Shown here one piece after another: positions 61,203 through 64,000 of a stretch of 64,000 nt of DNA. The DNA lies in contig NZ_JAPNTZ010000010.1 of NCBI RefSeq assembly GCF_026626335.1, forward strand, positions 248,001-312,000, written 5' to 3'. Each line of letters opens with the position of its first letter. Position 1 is the first letter of the stretch. The notes beneath the pieces are model-generated. The model did not search any database, was not told the origin of the DNA, and was given only the letters and a program-made list of their open reading frames with translations. This DNA is from Paractinoplanes pyxinae. GTDB lineage: Bacteria > Actinomycetota > Actinomycetes > Mycobacteriales > Micromonosporaceae. The position numbers and the translations under genes were made by a program.

Positions 61203-62060
61203 GTGACCGACACCGCCGCCACCCCCACCGTCCTCGACGTGGTCAGCGCCCTCGACCGGCGCTACCCGCGCGACTGGGCCGAGTCGTGGGACAGGGTCGG
61301 GCTGGTGCTCGGCGAGTTCGAGCACCCCGTCCGGCGCATCCTGTGCGTCGTCGACTGCGTGCCCGAGACCGTCGACCAGGCGCTCGCCGAGCGGGCCGAC
61401 CTGATCGTCGCCCACCACCCGCTGCTGCTGAAGCCGGTGTCGTCGATCGCGCCCGACACGTACAAGGGCCGCATCATCCACCGGCTGATCCGCCGCGAGG
61501 TCGCGCTCTACTGCGCGCACACCAACGCCGACGTGGCCGACCCGGGCGTGTCCGACGCGCTCGCGGCCCGGCTCGGCCTGCGGAATCTGCGCCCGCTCGT
61601 GCCCGCGACGGGCGCCGCCGCCGGCGAGGGCCGCGGCATCGGGCGCATCGGCGACCTTTCCGAGCCGATGGACCTGGCCGAGTTCGCCGGGTTCGCGGCC
61701 ACCCGCCTGCCGGTCACCACCGGCGGCATCCGGGCGGCCGGCGACCCGGCCCGCGTCCTGCGCACGATCGCCGTCTGCGGCGGTGCGGGCGACTCTTTCC
61801 TGGCCGACGTGGCCCGGGCCGGCGTCGACGCGTACCTGTGTGCCGATCTTCGCCATCACCCCGCCAGCGAGCATCTCGCCCAGGACGGGCCCGCGCTGCT
61901 CGACGTGGCCCACTGGGCCTCCGAGCGCCCCTGGCTGGACGACGTCGCCGCCTGGCTGCGCGAGACGTCCGGCGCCGAAGTCATCGTGTCCGATCTGGAC
62001 ACCGACCCCTGGACCGTGCACGCCAGGGACATTCCCGAAGAGAAGGAGCCCCTGCTGTGA
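61203..62060 (+). CDS. Nif3-like dinuclear metal centre protein
   Basis: 285 residues from GTG 61203. Metal-binding blocks: VAHHPLLLKPVSS (His71, His72), YCAHTNADVADPGV and the C-terminal HHPASEH. Nif3/YbgI proteins form hexameric rings; GTP cyclohydrolase-like or regulatory roles are reported. The short PII-like insert seen in long members is reduced. Starts a run of three coupled genes (GTGA overlap with the next). Confidence 0.9.
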   Translation: MTDTAATPTVLDVVSALDRRYPRDWAESWDRVGLVLGEFEHPVRRILCVVDCVPETVDQALAERADLIVAHHPLLLKPVSSIAPDTYKGRIIHRLIRREVALYCAHTNADVADPGVSDALAARLGLRNLRPLVPATGAAAGEGRGIGRIGDLSEPMDLAEFAGFAATRLPVTTGGIRAAGDPARVLRTIAVCGGAGDSFLADVARAGVDAYLCADLRHHPASEHLAQDGPALLDVAHWASERPWLDDVAAWLRETSGAEVIVSDLDTDPWTVHARDIPEEKEPLL

Positions 62061-62791
62061 AGGCCTCGCCGGAAGCCCAGCGCCGCTTGCTCGACCTGCA
62101 AGCCGTCGACACCGCCCTGGCCCAGCTCGCCCACCGGCGCAAGTCGCTGCCCGAGCTGGCCGAGATCGACGCCGTGGCGCGCGAGATCACCGCGCTCGAC
62201 GACGAGCGGGTCCGGGCCCAGGTCGCGGTGGACGACCTGGACCGCGACATCAGCCGCTTCGAGAAGGACATCGAGCAGGTCCGTACGCGCAAGGAGCGCG
62301 ACCAGAAGCGGCTCGACGCGGGTGGCGCGCTGCGCGAGATCGAGGGACTGCAGCACGAGCTGGCCACGCTCAACCGGCGGCAGAGCGAGCTCGAGGACGC
62401 CGAGCTCGAGCTGATGGAGCAGCGCGAGACGGCCGACGCCGCGCTGGCCGAGGTGCAGGGCCGGCTCAACGCGGCGGCCGAACGGCGCGTGGCGGCCGAG
62501 CGGCGGCGCGACGAGGCGCTGGCCGACATCGCCAAGGAGCAGGAGTTCAAGGCGGCCTCGCGGGGCCCGCTGGCCGCCGACCTGCCGGCCGACCTGGTCG
62601 GGCTGTACGACAAGATCCGGACCGAGTCGGGCCTGGGCGCCGCGCTGTTCCAGTCCGGGCGCTGCGGCGGCTGCCGCATCGAGCTGTACGGCGCCGACCT
62701 GGCCCGGGTCAAGGCGGCCGAGCCGGACGACGTGGTCCGCTGCGAGGAGTGCCGCCGCATCATGGTCCGCACCAAGGAATCGGGGCTATGA
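62057..62791 (+). CDS. Coiled-coil protein with C4 zinc ribbon
   Basis: 244 residues from GTG 62057. A long coiled coil (~20-175, rich in Glu/Arg/Leu heptads) precedes a zinc ribbon formed by CGGCRIE (Cys near 212/215) and CEECRR. This is the DUF164/CT398-like family found next to Nif3-like genes in actinobacteria. Possible nucleic-acid-associated or hydrolase adaptor role. Overlaps both neighbours by 4 nt. Confidence 0.9.
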   Translation: MKASPEAQRRLLDLQAVDTALAQLAHRRKSLPELAEIDAVAREITALDDERVRAQVAVDDLDRDISRFEKDIEQVRTRKERDQKRLDAGGALREIEGLQHELATLNRRQSELEDAELELMEQRETADAALAEVQGRLNAAAERRVAAERRRDEALADIAKEQEFKAASRGPLAADLPADLVGLYDKIRTESGLGAALFQSGRCGGCRIELYGADLARVKAAEPDDVVRCEECRRIMVRTKESGL

Positions 62792-63885
62792 GGCTGACGG
62801 TCGAGGCCGACGGCGGGTCGCGGGGCAACCCGGGCCCGGCCGGCTACGGCTCGGTGGTGCGCGACGGCGACGGCCAGGTGCTGCTCGAGCGGCAGGGCTC
62901 GCTCGGCTTCACCACCAACAACGTGGCCGAGTACACGGGCCTGATCGAGGGGCTGAAGGCGGCCATCGAGCTGGGCGCGACCGAGGTCGACGTGCGGATG
63001 GACTCCAAGCTCGTGGTCGAGCAGATGTCCGGCCGCTGGCAGATCAAGAACGCCGGTCTGCGCCCGCTCGCGGCCGAGGCGGCCCAGCTGGTGGCCCGGA
63101 TCGGCAAGGTGTCGTTCGAGTGGATCCCGCGCGAGCGCAACAAGGCGGCCGACGCCCTGGCCAACCGGGCCATGGACGAGGCCGCGGGCAAGCCGGTGGC
63201 CGACCGGATCGAGCCCGAGGTGATCACCCCGGCCCCGCCGAAGTCATGGGCGCCGCCGTCGCTCGACAACGCGACCCGGCTCATCCTCGTCCGGCACGGG
63301 GAAAGCACCCTGACCAGCCAGGGGCGCTACTCGGGGCGCGGGGACGTGCCGCTCTCGGATCAGGGCGAGGCGCAGGCGATGGCGGCCGGCGGCCGGGTGG
63401 CCGGGCTCGCGCGCGACGTCACCGCGATCGTCAGCTCGCCGCTGAGCCGCTGCGTGCGTACGGCCGAATTGATCTCGGCCGAGGTCGGCGGGGTGCCGGT
63501 GACCGTGGTGGACGATCTGATCGAGGTCGACTTCGGCGTCTGGGAGGGGCTGACCTTCGCCGAGGCGCAGGAGCAGTGGCCGCGCGAGATGGAGTCGTGG
63601 CTCGCCTCGACGAGCGTGGCGCCGCCCGGGGGCGAGTCGTTCCAGGCGGTGGCCAAGCGGGTGCGCTCGGCTATGGCGACGGTCCTTACGACGTACGCGG
63701 GTGGGGTTGTCGTTGTCGTTTCGCACGTCTCGCCGATCAAGCTCATCCTGCGGGACGCGCTCGCGGCGTCGGACGCTTTCCTGCATCGGCTGTTCCTCGA
63801 CACGGCCGGCATCTCCACGATGGACGCCTGGCCCGACGGCAACATCGCCGTGCGCTCGGTGAACGAAACGGCGCATTTACGCTGA
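62788..63885 (+). CDS. Bifunctional RNase H1/histidine phosphatase (Rv2228c-like)
   Basis: 365 residues. RNase HI domain (1-~135) with Asp8, Glu48, Asp72 and Asp122 as the four carboxylates (VEADGGSRGNPG, NVAEY, RMDSKLVVEQMSG, NKAADALAN). After a linker, a phosphoglycerate-mutase-like domain begins LILVRHGEST with His170, and includes SSPLSRCVRTAE. The fusion matches mycobacterial RNase H/CobC-like alpha-ribazole phosphatase. The penultimate sense codon is the rare TTA (63877). Start coupled to the zinc-ribbon gene. Confidence 0.95.
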   Translation: MRLTVEADGGSRGNPGPAGYGSVVRDGDGQVLLERQGSLGFTTNNVAEYTGLIEGLKAAIELGATEVDVRMDSKLVVEQMSGRWQIKNAGLRPLAAEAAQLVARIGKVSFEWIPRERNKAADALANRAMDEAAGKPVADRIEPEVITPAPPKSWAPPSLDNATRLILVRHGESTLTSQGRYSGRGDVPLSDQGEAQAMAAGGRVAGLARDVTAIVSSPLSRCVRTAELISAEVGGVPVTVVDDLIEVDFGVWEGLTFAEAQEQWPREMESWLASTSVAPPGGESFQAVAKRVRSAMATVLTTYAGGVVVVVSHVSPIKLILRDALAASDAFLHRLFLDTAGISTMDAWPDGNIAVRSVNETAHLR

Positions 63886-63925
63886 TGTCCATAGGCGCAT
63901 ATTGATTCTGCTGGGCGAGACGTTT

Positions 63926-63946
63926 AGCTTCCTCGATTAGGAAACT
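63926..63946. promoter_or_regulatory. TTAGGAAACT-type dyad before the last gene
   Basis: AGCTTCC-TCGATTA-GGAAACT is a 7-7-7 inverted repeat with one mismatch, 30 nt before the ATG at 63976. AGGAAA/TTTCCT dyads occur before secreted hydrolase genes in actinobacteria, so the truncated gene may be one, but that is only a guess. Confidence 0.35.
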
Positions 63947-63975
63947 TTGTTCAACGTTTCGCCCACGGAGGGCTC

Positions 63976-64000
63976 ATGCGCGTACTGACTCGCCGTCTCA
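63976..64000 (+). CDS. 5' end of an unidentified gene (partial)
   Basis: ATG 63976 has GGAGGG 3 nt upstream and begins MRVLTRRL, a basic start that would suit a signal peptide. The window ends after 8 codons, so no family can be named. Confidence 0.5.

Overview
The window reads as chromosomal DNA of a high-GC actinobacterium, most likely Micromonosporaceae (Actinoplanes-like). The grounds are very high third-position GC, many GTG and some TTG starts, apparently leaderless promoters, actinobacterial families (DUF3145, DUF3052, FasR, TipA-like MerR, SigE-type ECF, a serine/threonine kinase with a Thr/Pro tail) and a chemoreceptor, which fits a motile-spore former. No species call is possible from sequence alone, and I see no insertion sequence, prophage or CRISPR array.

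Layout. 1-6.1 kb: flavoprotein/membrane pair, a secreted GH3 enzyme, a large LuxR-type ATPase regulator, and a fused pseudogene (TetR tail joined to a monooxygenase tail). 6.1-15.3 kb: methyltransferase, SRPBCC and phosphatase genes, argS behind an arginine-rich leader peptide, a Tat-exported nucleotidase, a MerR regulator and a Ser/Thr kinase. 15.3-25.4 kb: STAS protein, a PfkB kinase joined to surE through two tiny overlapping ORFs, a CDF metal exporter with an operator-covered promoter, a HelD-type RNA polymerase remodeller, an ArsR/SRPBCC pair, a hydrolase and a beta-carbonic anhydrase. 25.6-33 kb: DUF3145, a GH3 lipoprotein, and the housekeeping fatty-acid operon fasR-fabD-fabH-acpP-fabF on the minus strand. 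33-48 kb: TetR, an ECF sigma factor with a membrane partner, gltX, an MFS transporter, a chemoreceptor, aceE, a fused E1 alpha/beta dehydrogenase, DUF3052, AhpE-like peroxiredoxin and tRNA-Val.

48.2-59.1 kb is the most accessory-looking part. It starts 9 bases past the tRNA-Val with a DUF4062/NB-ARC/TPR STAND protein, then carries poorly known genes: a methyltransferase, a Gly/Cys-rich protein, a small protein with an M43 metalloprotease, a Myb-like protein, an orphan barstar-like protein, a membrane protein, a flavin oxidoreductase with a divergent XRE-cupin regulator, and a primase/polymerase-like protein. 59.3-64 kb: an XRE regulator coupled to a second flavoprotein, then the coupled core run Nif3-like, zinc-ribbon coiled-coil protein and RNase H/phosphatase, and the start of one more gene.

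How it fits together. FasR with the fab genes supplies fatty acids, AceE and the fused E1 supply acyl-CoA precursors (no E2 is present here), and argS, gltX and tRNA-Val serve translation. The most interesting regulatory architecture is the Arg-codon leader before argS, the duplicated start/stop module between the PfkB gene and surE, and several clean dyad operators lying on promoters or start codons (CDF, ArsR, XRE-cupin, MerR). Functional names rest on recognised motifs; no database search was possible.
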